DNA of 64,000 nt, from contig NZ_JOOA01000001.1 in assembly GCF_000712055.1 (NCBI RefSeq), positions 372,001-436,000 of the forward strand. Reading direction: 5' to 3'. Source of the stretch: Ruminococcus sp. HUN007 (GTDB lineage: Bacteria; Bacillota; Clostridia; Oscillospirales; Ruminococcaceae). This document shows positions 27,888 to 36,903 of this stretch, piece by piece (position 1 is the stretch's first letter; each line of letters opens with the position of its first letter). Both the position numbers and the translations under genes were made by a program. The notes under the pieces were generated by a model. The model had not been told where the DNA came from, did no database searches, and worked only from the letters and a program-made list of their open reading frames with translations.

Positions 27888-28880
27888 TCAACCTATATAT
27901 TTACGATGAGCAATCTTTACATTGCTCTGATTTACCATAGCATAATGCATAGTAGTTTCTATTTTCTGATGACCAAGAAGCCGCTGTACCTGTTCTATCG
28001 GCATTCCTTTGTCAATGGCTCTTGTCGCAAGTGTTCTGCGGAACTTATGCGGATGAACCTTGCTTATCTCAGCTTGTTTCCCAAGAGCACGAACAATACG
28101 CTGTATCGCTCCGATAGTCAGCCTAGTATGTGGAACGTTTTTTGATACAAACAGTGCCAGATCATTATCGGTACGCTGTTCAAGGTATTCCTGCAAATGC
28201 AGCTTTGTCCTTGCATCGAAGTAAACTTCGCGCTCTTTATTGCCCTTGCCGAGAACAATACATGAGCGTTCAGTAAAATCAATATCAGCCTTATTAAGCT
28301 TAACAAGCTCACCGACACGGACTCCGGTAGAAGTCAGCATTTCAATTATAGCCAGGTCACGAAGATTATCGCAGGTGTCACGCAGAACTTCCAAGTTTTC
28401 ATCGGTCAGCGTATCTTTTACAACTTTTGCAGTCTTGACTTTATGTATTCTGCGTACAGGACTCTTTATAATATAATCCTCATCCTCCAGCCATGAAAAG
28501 AAGCTTGACAGTATACGACGGACATTATCAACCGTCACCTTACTGGCATTATTCTGCTGCTGGTATTCCGCAAGATACAGCCGAAGATCATCGGTCGTGA
28601 TCTCTTTTATCCATTTGCTTGTAGCGGATAATAACCTCTCTATCGTTGTCTGATAGTATTTCAGAGTGCTTTCAGAACAGCCCTCAACACGCTTTGCTGA
28701 GATAAACATTTCAAGAAAATGGCTGTTCTCCTGCTTGTTCTTTTCAATGGTATCTGTGCTTTCTGTAATATCCACGCTTTTCAGCCTTGTTTCAAGCACA
28801 GAACGCAGCTCATCCAACTGTCTGCTGTCGAGAAGTCCTGCAACATCATGTAATATCTCCCGTATTATCGTTTCTTTCAT
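27888..28880 (-). CDS. Tyrosine recombinase, probable hsdS invertase
   Basis: 330 aa from ATG 28880, chosen because GGAG precedes it and because the in-frame region upstream runs through recombination site C. An N-terminal SAM-like core-binding domain (FLEMFISAKRVEGCSESTLKYYQTTIERLL...LRLYLAEYQQQNN) precedes the catalytic domain with Arg in TGVRVGELVKL, HKFRRTLATR (HxxR), LLGHQKIETTMHYA (H...Y nucleophile). Its gene lies between two hsdS loci and is bounded by inverted site copies, as in known invertible type I systems, so an hsdS-shuffling role is strongly suggested. Nothing phage-like surrounds it. Confidence 0.88.
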   Translation of the reverse strand: MKETIIREILHDVAGLLDSRQLDELRSVLETRLKSVDITESTDTIEKNKQENSHFLEMFISAKRVEGCSESTLKYYQTTIERLLSATSKWIKEITTDDLRLYLAEYQQQNNASKVTVDNVRRILSSFFSWLEDEDYIIKSPVRRIHKVKTAKVVKDTLTDENLEVLRDTCDNLRDLAIIEMLTSTGVRVGELVKLNKADIDFTERSCIVLGKGNKEREVYFDARTKLHLQEYLEQRTDNDLALFVSKNVPHTRLTIGAIQRIVRALGKQAEISKVHPHKFRRTLATRAIDKGMPIEQVQRLLGHQKIETTMHYAMVNQSNVKIAHRKYIG

Positions 28881-28894
28881 TCTTGCTTGCTCCA

Positions 28895-28944
28895 ATCTAT
28901 GCCATATTTCTATAATTATAGCATAGATCGGTGCTAAATGATAA
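28895..28944 (-). promoter_or_regulatory. Recombinase promoter and dyad, overlapping site C
   Basis: TATAAT (28915-28920) with TTATCA (28939-28944) 18 bp upstream; that -35 box falls inside recombination site C. An 8-bp dyad ATCTATGC/GCATAGAT (28895-28928) brackets the -10. A crossover at C would therefore leave the -10 but change the sequence upstream of the -35. Confidence 0.5.
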
Positions 28945-28953
28945 TTTAGAAGC
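28935..28953 (+). repeat. hsdS recombination site C
   Basis: TAAATGATAATTTAGAAGC, immediately after the stop codon of the active hsdS. Perfect 19-bp inverted repeat of site D, bracketing the second half of the active gene. Confidence 0.88.
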
Positions 28954-30120
28954 TTAATCGGATAATTTTGCAAGCAAAAGGTTCTGCAAATCGTACAACC
29001 TCTGTATTTCAATTGTATTTGCTTCAATTTGAGTATTGAAAACTTCCATATCCATCTGAAATTTATCCATAATCCCTGCTGGAGGAACAAGTATTTTCAT
29101 TGATTGGATATTATACATGGGCAACTTTGCTTGAACCGCCCCAACAGTCAATAATTCAATTTCTTTTATTTGCTTTTTGTAGCACAGTGTATAATACAAG
29201 TAGTCTGGCGTGATAGTATGTACATCAGTAAGTTTTACACAATTTTCTGTAAGATTTGCTTTATCAAGAGAATGATGCACTTTACCAAGTAATCCTATTG
29301 TACCGACAATGGAGATAACTATATCATTCGTATCAACAGTATATCTGGAGATTGCTGAGTGCGTATATTCATCAATATATTGGAACTGATTGGTCAAACA
29401 TATATATCGGCTATTACCAACATCACGTACACGAATATAAGGATGCTCTGTTGGTGTATCAAGCAGTTCGCAGTCAGTCGGAAGACGTTTTCCACCTTTA
29501 ATTGTGCAAAGGCTGTCCAGATTCACAATACTGTACCCGGCAGGTAAATCGTCGTAGCTGTAGAAAGAGGCAAATCGCTCTTGAAAAATCGCCTGTGCTG
29601 TTGCTTCTAAATTATCATTTAACCGCTGTTTCAAAGCGATTCTATCTGAAATCGTCTTATATGCTTTTACGATTTTTCTCTGTTTTTCAATATTAAGAAC
29701 CGGGAGTTCAACTGCACACATTTCATCCCAATCAAAGATTTCTCTTACACTTCCATGAGAACGGTATCTTGCATATCTATCGAACTCAGGACGGCTAAAC
29801 CAAAGCATAAGATATTCCGGATCAAGTTCTTCTTTACGTGTCACTTCGAAAACTGTATATGAACTTGATATTATGCAGTCTTCTCCTTTGAGCAAAGCAA
29901 TAGATATTTTCTCACCATTTCTTGACGTAACAGGACCATATGCGAATTGTCCTTGTTTCACAATTTTATAATTCGAAAAATCTGTACCAACTGTATTTGC
30001 TATTGAAGGAATAAAACATTTTCCAATACTTACTCCAAGAAGATTAGAAATTTTCAAATCCTTATTTCTTATATCAACTGGTCTAATATAATCGCCAAGA
30101 AGTTTATAACTCGATTCCAT
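28954..30120 (-). CDS. hsdS: Type I restriction-modification specificity subunit HsdS (active copy)
   Basis: 388 aa from ATG 30120, which overlaps the hsdM stop by 17 bases and has AGGGAG upstream. Two target-recognition domains are separated by the conserved helix (KQRKIVKAYKTISDRIALKQRLNDNLEATAQAIFQERF, about 150-190) and followed by a second helix at the C-terminus (IEANTIEIQRLYDLQNLLLAKLSD). The subunit sets the bipartite recognition sequence of the HsdM/HsdS methylase and the restriction complex. Site D lies in the central helix and site C just after the stop codon, so the entire TRD2 half can be inverted or exchanged. Confidence 0.92.
   Translation of the reverse strand: MESSYKLLGDYIRPVDIRNKDLKISNLLGVSIGKCFIPSIANTVGTDFSNYKIVKQGQFAYGPVTSRNGEKISIALLKGEDCIISSSYTVFEVTRKEELDPEYLMLWFSRPEFDRYARYRSHGSVREIFDWDEMCAVELPVLNIEKQRKIVKAYKTISDRIALKQRLNDNLEATAQAIFQERFASFYSYDDLPAGYSIVNLDSLCTIKGGKRLPTDCELLDTPTEHPYIRVRDVGNSRYICLTNQFQYIDEYTHSAISRYTVDTNDIVISIVGTIGLLGKVHHSLDKANLTENCVKLTDVHTITPDYLYYTLCYKKQIKEIELLTVGAVQAKLPMYNIQSMKILVPPAGIMDKFQMDMEVFNTQIEANTIEIQRLYDLQNLLLAKLSD
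29603..29621 (-). repeat. hsdS recombination site D
   Basis: Minus-strand TAAATGATAATTTAGAAGC within the central helix codons of the active hsdS (reading AAT GAT AAT TTA GAA GC). It is a perfect inverted repeat of site C and shares 14 bases with A and B. Confidence 0.88.
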
Positions 30121-31672
30121 ACCCCAACTCCCTAAACACTTCAAGCAGATCAGCCTTTGATTTTTCTTCTTCGACAAGCAATTCTTTAAGTTCAGACTGC
30201 AAACTCTTCATCTTTGTATCAAAGTCAATATTCTCATCACGGTTCACAAATTCGATGTAACGGCTTGGAACAAGGGTAAACCCTTTTTCAGCAACCTCAT
30301 CATAAGAAGCACTGTAACAAAATTCAGGGATATTCTGATATGTTTCTTCATATCCTTTCTGCTGCCATGCATGATAAGTCGCCGTAACCTTTGCTCGGTC
30401 TTCCTCTGTCAGTTCAATGTATTTTTTCTCAAACGGACTACCCATCTGGCGTAGATCCATAAACAGAATTTCACGTTCACGGTCACGATAATGAACAGTC
30501 TCGCCGTTCTTTTCAACGTCACAGGCTTTTTTATTTTTGTTAAGCACCCACAAAGTAACGCTTATATCTGTAGTATAGAAAAGGTTTCTCGGAAGAATAA
30601 TGATAGTTTCAACAAGATTGTTCTCAATAAGCTGCTGTCTGATTTTCAGCTCTGTACCATCATCAGATAAAGCACCGTTAGCAAGAAGGAAACCTGCAAC
30701 ACCATTCTGAGATAACTTCGATACTATGTTCAATATCCAGCCATAGTTTGCATTGCTTGTCGGCGGAACTTCATAACCGTTCCAGCGCGGATCATCAATA
30801 AGTTCTGTATCTGCTCTCCATTCTTTCTGATTGAAAGGCGGATTCGCCATAATATAATCAGCTTTCAAATCTTTGTGCTGGTCGTTAGTAAATGTATTCG
30901 CAGCCATTTCACCAAGGTTAGCTGATATTCCTCTGATAGCAAGATTCATCTTGGCAAGCTTGAAAGTTGTATTGGTATATTCCTGTCCGTAGATAGACAC
31001 TTTCTTTTTATTACCGCTATGTGCTTCAACGAACTTGATTGACTGAACAAACATACCACCTGAACCACAGCACGGGTCGTAAAGTATTCCGTCATACGGT
31101 TCAATAAGTTCTGCAATAAGATTAACGATACATTTAGGGGTATAGAATTCTCCCTTGCCTTTACCTTCTGCAAGAGCAAACTTTCCAAGGAAATATTCAT
31201 ATACTCGTCCGATGATATCATTCTCTTCATCGTCAGTATTGATTTTATTTACCTCGTCAAGCAGTGAGGCAAGTTTGGTTGTATCAATATGCAGACGTGA
31301 ATAATAGTTATCCGGTAACGCACCCTTTAATGCCGGATTGTTCTTTTCTATAGTGAAAAGTGCAGTATCAATTTTTAATGCGATATCATCCTGCTTTGCC
31401 TGAGAAATAATATATGACCATCTGCTTTCTTCAGGTAAATAAAAAACATTGTCCTTGGTATAGAACGCAATGTTGTCTGCAAACTTTTCCCCATACTTTT
31501 CTATGATTGAATTTCTCTGCTTAACAAATTTATCACTTGCAAACTTCAAAAAGAAAAGACTAAGAACAACATGCTTGTACTCAGCGGGTTCAACTGAACC
31601 ACGAAGCTTATCTGCTGATTTCCATAACGCCTCTTCCATGCTGACTTCTTTAACAGCTTTAGCCTTTGCCAT
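30104..31672 (-). CDS. hsdM: Type I restriction-modification DNA methyltransferase HsdM
   Basis: 522 aa, typical length. HsdM N-terminal helical domain (ALWKSADKLRGSVEPAEYKHVVLSLFFLKFASDKF), SAM-binding motif I (YDPCCGSGGMF, about 199-210) and the N6-adenine catalytic motif NPPFN (about 279-283). It methylates adenine in the HsdS-defined target and forms the core of the restriction complex. It lies 12 bp after the DUF262 gene and overlaps hsdS, so the three are one operon from the 33577-33605 promoter. Frame intact. Confidence 0.95.
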   Translation of the reverse strand: MAKAKAVKEVSMEEALWKSADKLRGSVEPAEYKHVVLSLFFLKFASDKFVKQRNSIIEKYGEKFADNIAFYTKDNVFYLPEESRWSYIISQAKQDDIALKIDTALFTIEKNNPALKGALPDNYYSRLHIDTTKLASLLDEVNKINTDDEENDIIGRVYEYFLGKFALAEGKGKGEFYTPKCIVNLIAELIEPYDGILYDPCCGSGGMFVQSIKFVEAHSGNKKKVSIYGQEYTNTTFKLAKMNLAIRGISANLGEMAANTFTNDQHKDLKADYIMANPPFNQKEWRADTELIDDPRWNGYEVPPTSNANYGWILNIVSKLSQNGVAGFLLANGALSDDGTELKIRQQLIENNLVETIIILPRNLFYTTDISVTLWVLNKNKKACDVEKNGETVHYRDREREILFMDLRQMGSPFEKKYIELTEEDRAKVTATYHAWQQKGYEETYQNIPEFCYSASYDEVAEKGFTLVPSRYIEFVNRDENIDFDTKMKSLQSELKELLVEEEKSKADLLEVFRELGYGIEL

Positions 31673-31683
31673 CTTTAAACTCC

Positions 31684-33426
31684 TTATTTCAATAAATCAT
31701 TTGATTTAAGATATTCCATAAACGTATCCATTATCAGATTATATCTTGATACAATTTCTGATTCAGTAAAGTCGTAATCTGCTTTGTTACCGAGAACAAC
31801 AAGCTCATGTACTTTACTTGCTTCTTTCTGCTGTCCTTTACTGTTTACAAAACCGACGTAATATTTCTTCTTATCTGAAAACTTATAATCAGACGCTCTA
31901 ATATTGATTCTTTTTTCAAGAATCGCCTTGTTTCCGAGACTTTCAATATTATTACTATCTTTCAAAGGTTCGTTTTCATTTCTCTTTCTTGCGTAAATAT
32001 GTTCGATCTCATAAACAGTATTTATATCAATAAGCTGCTGAGCGTTATCATTAAATGCCCACCATACAAGCATTGATTTTGTAATCGCTCTTGTATTTCC
32101 AAAAGCGTAGTTATCGAACTTGTTTCTTGTATTTGCCGTCTCAAAACAATAATCAGAAAAATCTACTGTTTCATTATTTATGATTTTAATCATCTCGGCA
32201 TAAACAGGTGTTCTTAGAGCATTAACGCCCGGATTAACAACAGCATATGCCCAGATAAATGCAGTTATACGATTCAGAAAAGCATAAAACTTTTCATCTT
32301 CAAGAATGCCATTCTGATCTCTGTTCACCAGATAATAAACCGAAACAATATACGTCCACATACCATTTGGAGCATAGTTTAAAACAAACAGGCGACGTAA
32401 AATTCTATCCGAGAAGCGCTGATCATCCTGTTTAGCAACGTCATTCCAGAAGTTTGCGAGATCGATCAAATTCTCAAAAGTTTCTTCTTTTTTGAGCAAA
32501 GCATAATTATTTCTCTCGTAAAACTTTCGTAACGCTTCAGTTGTAGAAGATTTAACTCCTGCTTTTGCACGTTCATAGTACATATATCTTGTGAATGCTT
32601 CATCCATAGGTGTTCCGGAAATCGGATGATATATGTCGTTACAGAGAACTTCGAGATCTTTCCATCTCTTAATGAATTCATCTTTTTTACCTAAAGATGA
32701 ATAATACTTATAGAACTGCGCTTTGAAAATATCAGCATCTGAAAGCGGTTTACCTCTGTCATTAAGAGTTGAGAAAATACGAAGAGCTGTATCCTGAGAC
32801 TCAGCTTCAATCGGAAGCAAAACACAGTTATTCAGAATTCTGATTGGTAAGAAAGAGAAAAAGTCAGGATAACCATTAATGAAGTCGCTGATTTGCTTCT
32901 GGAAGAAACGATAGTTCTTAGCGTATACGCTCTTATTATTATCACTTACCGTTCCCGTCCTCAATATATCAAGAAATTCCTGCTTATCATTATCTGTAGC
33001 TACTTCTGAGTTAATCTTAAGCTTCGCCTTATCAGGTTCACCGAACTCATCTGTTTTCCAGAGACACTGTGAAATAATCTTTGCAGTTTTAATTGCTTTA
33101 TCACTCTGCATGTTTCCGAATTTTGCGTAGAACGCTCTGAGTAACAGCATTAACGTTGTTAAACGCTGCTGACCATCTATGATTTCCATTTTTCCTTCTT
33201 CGTTTTTAAAAGTTACAACTGGTCCAAGGAAATACTCATCGTTATCACTGTCAAATTTATCACAGTCATCCTCCGGAAAAGCAAAAGCAAATATGTCATC
33301 CCATAATGTCTGACATTCTTTTTCTCCCCAGGCATAAGGACGCTGATAATCCGGAATCAAGAAATCCGATTTTTTGTCACTGAATAAGTCTTTGATTATT
33401 TTCTGATCAATGTTTAGTTTAGACAT
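31684..33426 (-). CDS. DUF262/DUF1524 (GmrSD-like) nuclease-NTPase protein
   Basis: 580 aa. N-terminal DUF262 (IPDYQRPYAWGEKECQTLWDDI at about 22-43; IIDGQQRLTTLMLLLRAFY at about 83-101; FSTLNDRGKPLSDADIFK), C-terminal DUF1524 HNH-like (YEIEHIYARKRNENE, followed by NKAILEKRIN). This family includes GmrSD type IV enzymes that cut modified DNA and the BrxU relatives. As first gene of the hsdM-hsdS operon it may broaden the system to modified phage DNA or be regulated together with it. The C-terminal motif has EHI where catalytic forms usually have EHI or DHI, so activity is plausible. Confidence 0.85.
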   Translation of the reverse strand: MSKLNIDQKIIKDLFSDKKSDFLIPDYQRPYAWGEKECQTLWDDIFAFAFPEDDCDKFDSDNDEYFLGPVVTFKNEEGKMEIIDGQQRLTTLMLLLRAFYAKFGNMQSDKAIKTAKIISQCLWKTDEFGEPDKAKLKINSEVATDNDKQEFLDILRTGTVSDNNKSVYAKNYRFFQKQISDFINGYPDFFSFLPIRILNNCVLLPIEAESQDTALRIFSTLNDRGKPLSDADIFKAQFYKYYSSLGKKDEFIKRWKDLEVLCNDIYHPISGTPMDEAFTRYMYYERAKAGVKSSTTEALRKFYERNNYALLKKEETFENLIDLANFWNDVAKQDDQRFSDRILRRLFVLNYAPNGMWTYIVSVYYLVNRDQNGILEDEKFYAFLNRITAFIWAYAVVNPGVNALRTPVYAEMIKIINNETVDFSDYCFETANTRNKFDNYAFGNTRAITKSMLVWWAFNDNAQQLIDINTVYEIEHIYARKRNENEPLKDSNNIESLGNKAILEKRINIRASDYKFSDKKKYYVGFVNSKGQQKEASKVHELVVLGNKADYDFTESEIVSRYNLIMDTFMEYLKSNDLLK

Positions 33427-33576
33427 TACATACCCCTTTCAACGCCGTAATATGGCGATTTAAAAATCATTAATAATACCCCTTGGTTATATCGTATCAT
33501 AATTCATAGTCCTATTGTCAGGACATTGAAAGTCAGCAAATCAATTTAGGTAAATTTGCACATAACCATATCATTT

Positions 33577-33605
33577 ATTATAACATAATTTCATCAAATT
33601 TTCAA
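33577..33605 (-). promoter_or_regulatory. Sigma-A promoter of the DUF262-hsdM-hsdS operon
   Basis: On the minus strand TTGAAA (33600-33605), 17 bp, TATAAT (33577-33582). The leader is about 145 bp long. The rest of 33427-33737 contains this leader and a terminator, and no gene. Confidence 0.85.
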
Positions 33606-33676
33606 TAGAACTATAACATTTTTACGTTTAATGAGTGGTTATGATTTTATTCAAATTTAAATGTGAATTATCAAAG

Positions 33677-33706
33677 AATCCCTGGCAACACGAATTGTCA
33701 GGGATT
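33677..33706 (-). terminator. Terminator-like hairpin between the two operons
   Basis: AATCCCTG/CAGGGATT arms with a 14-nt loop, followed on the minus strand by CTTTG. It lies about 30 bp after the stop codon of the 33738-34364 gene. Confidence 0.7.
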
Positions 33707-33737
33707 CACTCAAACCTAATCTATACTATCACTTTAC

Positions 33738-34364
33738 TTACTCGTTTTTACTTTTCTTAGAGTAATCCTTTGGAAAATACTTTTTCCCAAGCTGCCATAA
33801 ATATTTGTCGATTTCCTTAAGATCAAATTTTTCAAGGCGGTAATATTTCCTGAACTCGACAATGACTTTCTTGAACATCTCATAGTTTTTCAGATCCTTT
33901 TTCTTGAACGTAAAAAACTCATGATGATCTCGAAAATAACACAAAACCTTTTCAACATAGATATCGTAAATAGGATATTCCAAAGGAGAATGATGGCTAC
34001 AGTACTTTGTTGCAAAAGAATAGAAATTCTTCACAACACCTTCTTTCACAGTAACTTTCTGTAAATTTGAGACTAATGTCATATCAGCCTTATTAAGACG
34101 CTTATCAATATTTAGTGATAAGATATGCTTCGCAACTGAATTTACAGAATAAATATTAGTGCTGTAAAAATCATTCAGAGTTGCAACCTTTAAAAGAATT
34201 TCTGACAGATCTTTGTTTTCAGGACAAAAATCCTTGAATAACTTATCAAGTGCTTTTTCCTGAAGATAATAGTTTTGCATATCATCTGCCTTGTCCCAGT
34301 CACGAAGATATTTTTCAACCTGCTTGATAGATGGACGAGGTATTTCTTTTTCTGCGTTTTTCAT
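33738..34364 (-). CDS. Hypothetical protein, partner of the DUF2325 gene
   Basis: 208 aa, basic and largely helical, no membrane segment. Notable conserved-looking stretch FYSFATKYCSHHSPLEYPIYDIYVEKVLCYF (about 115-145), which recalls helical DNA-repair-like or restriction-linked small proteins but cannot be placed in a family by eye. It begins about 60 bp after the DUF2325 gene on the same strand and is followed by a terminator, so it very likely belongs to the riboswitch-controlled unit. AGGAGG precedes the start. Confidence 0.6.
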   Translation of the reverse strand: MKNAEKEIPRPSIKQVEKYLRDWDKADDMQNYYLQEKALDKLFKDFCPENKDLSEILLKVATLNDFYSTNIYSVNSVAKHILSLNIDKRLNKADMTLVSNLQKVTVKEGVVKNFYSFATKYCSHHSPLEYPIYDIYVEKVLCYFRDHHEFFTFKKKDLKNYEMFKKVIVEFRKYYRLEKFDLKEIDKYLWQLGKKYFPKDYSKKSKNE

Positions 34365-34424
34365 AACTTGATTCCTCCTGCTAATAATCGTTTCATTAAT
34401 TCAATAGAATTTCTGTCTTTTTTA

Positions 34425-36735
34425 CTACAAATTAGAAGCCATCTTCATTTTATCATACTGAGCAAGCTGAACGGCGCATTTCTCAGCACTTGCATATTCA
34501 AAATACTTTACAGGTATCTTCTTTGATCTGACTATCTCCATTATCTTACTGTACTTGTTATGTGGCATTGCATTTGTCTGCATCCATACAACATCAGCAT
34601 TTCTTATAAGATTAACATCCGGTGTATCATAAGGATCAATAAACTTTACATTCGGAAGCAACTTCACAATCACTTTCAGCCATGTAGCGTGTCCGCCATA
34701 AACAACTACTCTTTCAGCAGTTTTATATGGGAATGTTACACCTGTTTCCTCAGTATCAGAATCATTTTCGCTGTCATTCTGAAGTTTGTAAATCAGTTCA
34801 CGAAGTTCATAAAGTTCTTGGCTTTCCTCGGAAGACTGCTCCTTCATCTTTCTGATCGTTTCATTAAGCTTTTCGACTTCTTTTCCTGATGAGTACAGTT
34901 TACTGTTAAGCTCCTCAATTTCTTTATTCTTGAGGGCAATAATATCGCTTAGTTCCTTTACAGATGGTTTAATTTTATCTTCAGCTTTCTGGGCGTTGAT
35001 TCTTTCTTCAGTGTACAGTACATTATGAAAATCATATTTGGCAGTTGCTGATCGTATTAATCCTTTATAAAATCGGAGGGTTTCTGCTTCTTCAGGGCTA
35101 AATCCTGAATCAATAAACGCTTCGACTGTTTCAAATTTTCTGCTCATAAATCTTGGCGGAACAATATACGAATCAGAATAGAGTATCTGAGCAATGTTAC
35201 GAGGATCTAATTTATCCTGCTGAATATCTAGCCCGACACGGTGCCAAATGTATGCGTCGTTATATTTTAAATCATAATCTGCTTCATAATTCTTGTCATC
35301 ATCATATAAATTCTCGGTTTCTGATATGTTTTTTCCATTCTTTTCATCCAAAGATTCTGTACAAAAAGATTCATCCAGAAGATCGTACATTTCATCATTT
35401 CGCAGTGCAAACCAAGGGAGCAGTTGCGAAGCATATCCACATATACAATCTGGAACTTGAGGAATCCATGCAAGATCATCACCTATATCAATGAGATAAA
35501 GAAATGCAAATATAATCTCATAAGGATTATTTATGCCGAATTTTCTGACACGTTTTTCTTCTGTCTTCTGTATAACCACAGCCATCGATGCATAAATTTC
35601 ATAGCATGATTTTATTCGCTGGTACTTAAGTCTTTCAAGTTCTTCGAAGTAAGCGTCAATTTTCGAATTAATCCGTGATATTTCGTCTTCTTCGAATTTA
35701 TCATAATCGTCATCTTCTGCAAATCTATTTTCAGGTTTATAAAAAAGAATACTATTCTGGACAATATCTTTGTCAGGTTTACTGCTAATTTGTTCAAGAA
35801 CAGCTATTTCCTTTTTTATTTTTGGTATTAGTTCTCTGCTTTTTTGTTTGCACTCTGCAACTTTTTCCAATATGATATCAAAAAAATCGAAACTGAAGTT
35901 ATGTATTCTGTTTACTGCACGTTCAATTATTTCCGGACGAATAAAAGAAATCAGCGCATAATATCGCTGACTGTCAGATAAACTTTCAGCATCCTGATAA
36001 TATTCATCAGAAAGAGAAATATAATCTTCAACGTCATCAGTGTCTTTTATGTAGCTTCCGTACTCACAGAAATCAGATTTATCACATGTAATATTAACTG
36101 TTTCAGGTGTCCAGAATGTTTCTGTAGAACCGTGACGATTTTTTATCAGATACATTACTCCTTTTATAACATCATTCGAGAAAACAGCATCCTGAAATTT
36201 GTCTGGAAGATCAACACTGCTAATTCTTTCATCATGGGGAATGAAGTAAACTGCTCGGTCATAATTATTTGATTTCAGTAGAGAATCTAATATAAAGATT
36301 GAAGCAGCTAAGGTTAAATGGCACTGACTATCTATAGTTTCAGGAGTTCTTGTCAGTGTAGATGAAAAGAATCCACATAATTCTCGCTCAATACTAAAGT
36401 CTGGATACTTGTCCTCAAACTTTTCAGTAATCCCGATCAGAATTTCCAGTTCAGCTTTGATTCTTCTGTTTCGATAAGGAGCATCAATTTTCATATCCTT
36501 GTATTTTTCAAACCAACGTTCATCTGGACAATTCTGCTGATATTCCATTCGCTTTTTTTTCAGCCTGCTCATCATAAACTGTGCTACATAACGATTTGAT
36601 TTTTTCTCTGTATCCAGGTTTGGAGCAATCAAATTTCTCTGAATCGTTAATTTTTTCAACCTGCTTGTAAAACACCTCATAAATGCCATTACTATTCTTC
36701 ATAGCTTCTATATTTTTTCGTTTTTTACGTGGCAT
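34425..36735 (-). pseudogene. DUF2325-domain protein, frameshifted in an 8-base poly-A run
   Basis: Removing one base of the run at 36553-36560 joins MPRKKRKNIEAM...VYDEQAEK to KRMEYQQNCPDERWFEKYKD..., a 769-aa protein. The start at 36735 has GGGAGGG upstream. The C-terminal 100 residues are a DUF2325 domain (VVVYGGHATWLKVIVKLLPNVKFIDPYDTPDVNLIRNADVVWMQTNAMPHNKY). A coiled coil precedes it (about 600-665, LSDIIALKNKEIEELNSKLYSSGKEVEKLNETIRKM), and an acidic helical region makes up the rest. Function unknown. It is transcribed behind a c-di-GMP-I riboswitch and terminator. Confidence 0.7.
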
Positions 36736-36781
36736 GGTTATCCCTCCCAATAAACGAATTTGCAATGTCTAAACCGCTAAC

Positions 36782-36807
36782 AAAAAGCACCCCATAAAAG
36801 AGGTGCT
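36782..36807 (-). terminator. Intrinsic terminator of the c-di-GMP riboswitch
   Basis: On the minus strand AGCACC/GGTGCT arms with a 10-nt loop, then TTTTTG. It lies between aptamer and start codon, 47 bp upstream of the DUF2325 start, as expected for an expression platform acting on transcription. Confidence 0.75.
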
Positions 36808-36826
36808 AATAGTCCGTATAAATATT

Positions 36827-36891
36827 GCAGCTGGCTGACACCCCACAGTCCCTATAGCTTTGCGTCATACACTTTCGTGCATTTTGCCTTG
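36827..36891 (-). ncRNA. Cyclic-di-GMP-I (GEMM-I) riboswitch aptamer
   Basis: Read on the minus strand: GGCAAA, a six-pair stem closed by a GAAA tetraloop (ATGCAC/GTGTAT), then the signature GACGCAAAGC followed by TATAGGGACT, and a second half ending AGCCAGCTGC that would supply the tetraloop receptor. These elements occur in the order and spacing of the GEMM-I consensus, although the second arm is shorter than average. It starts close to the expected transcription start and lies between promoter and terminator. I could not run a covariance search. Confidence 0.85.
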
Positions 36892-36903
36892 TTATTAATT
36901 ATT

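Noticed and set aside
27888..28880. Prophage integrase marking an integrated phage
   Set aside because: No structural or replication phage genes lie in the window; the recombinase sits between hsdS parts bounded by inverted sites, which fits an hsdS switch.
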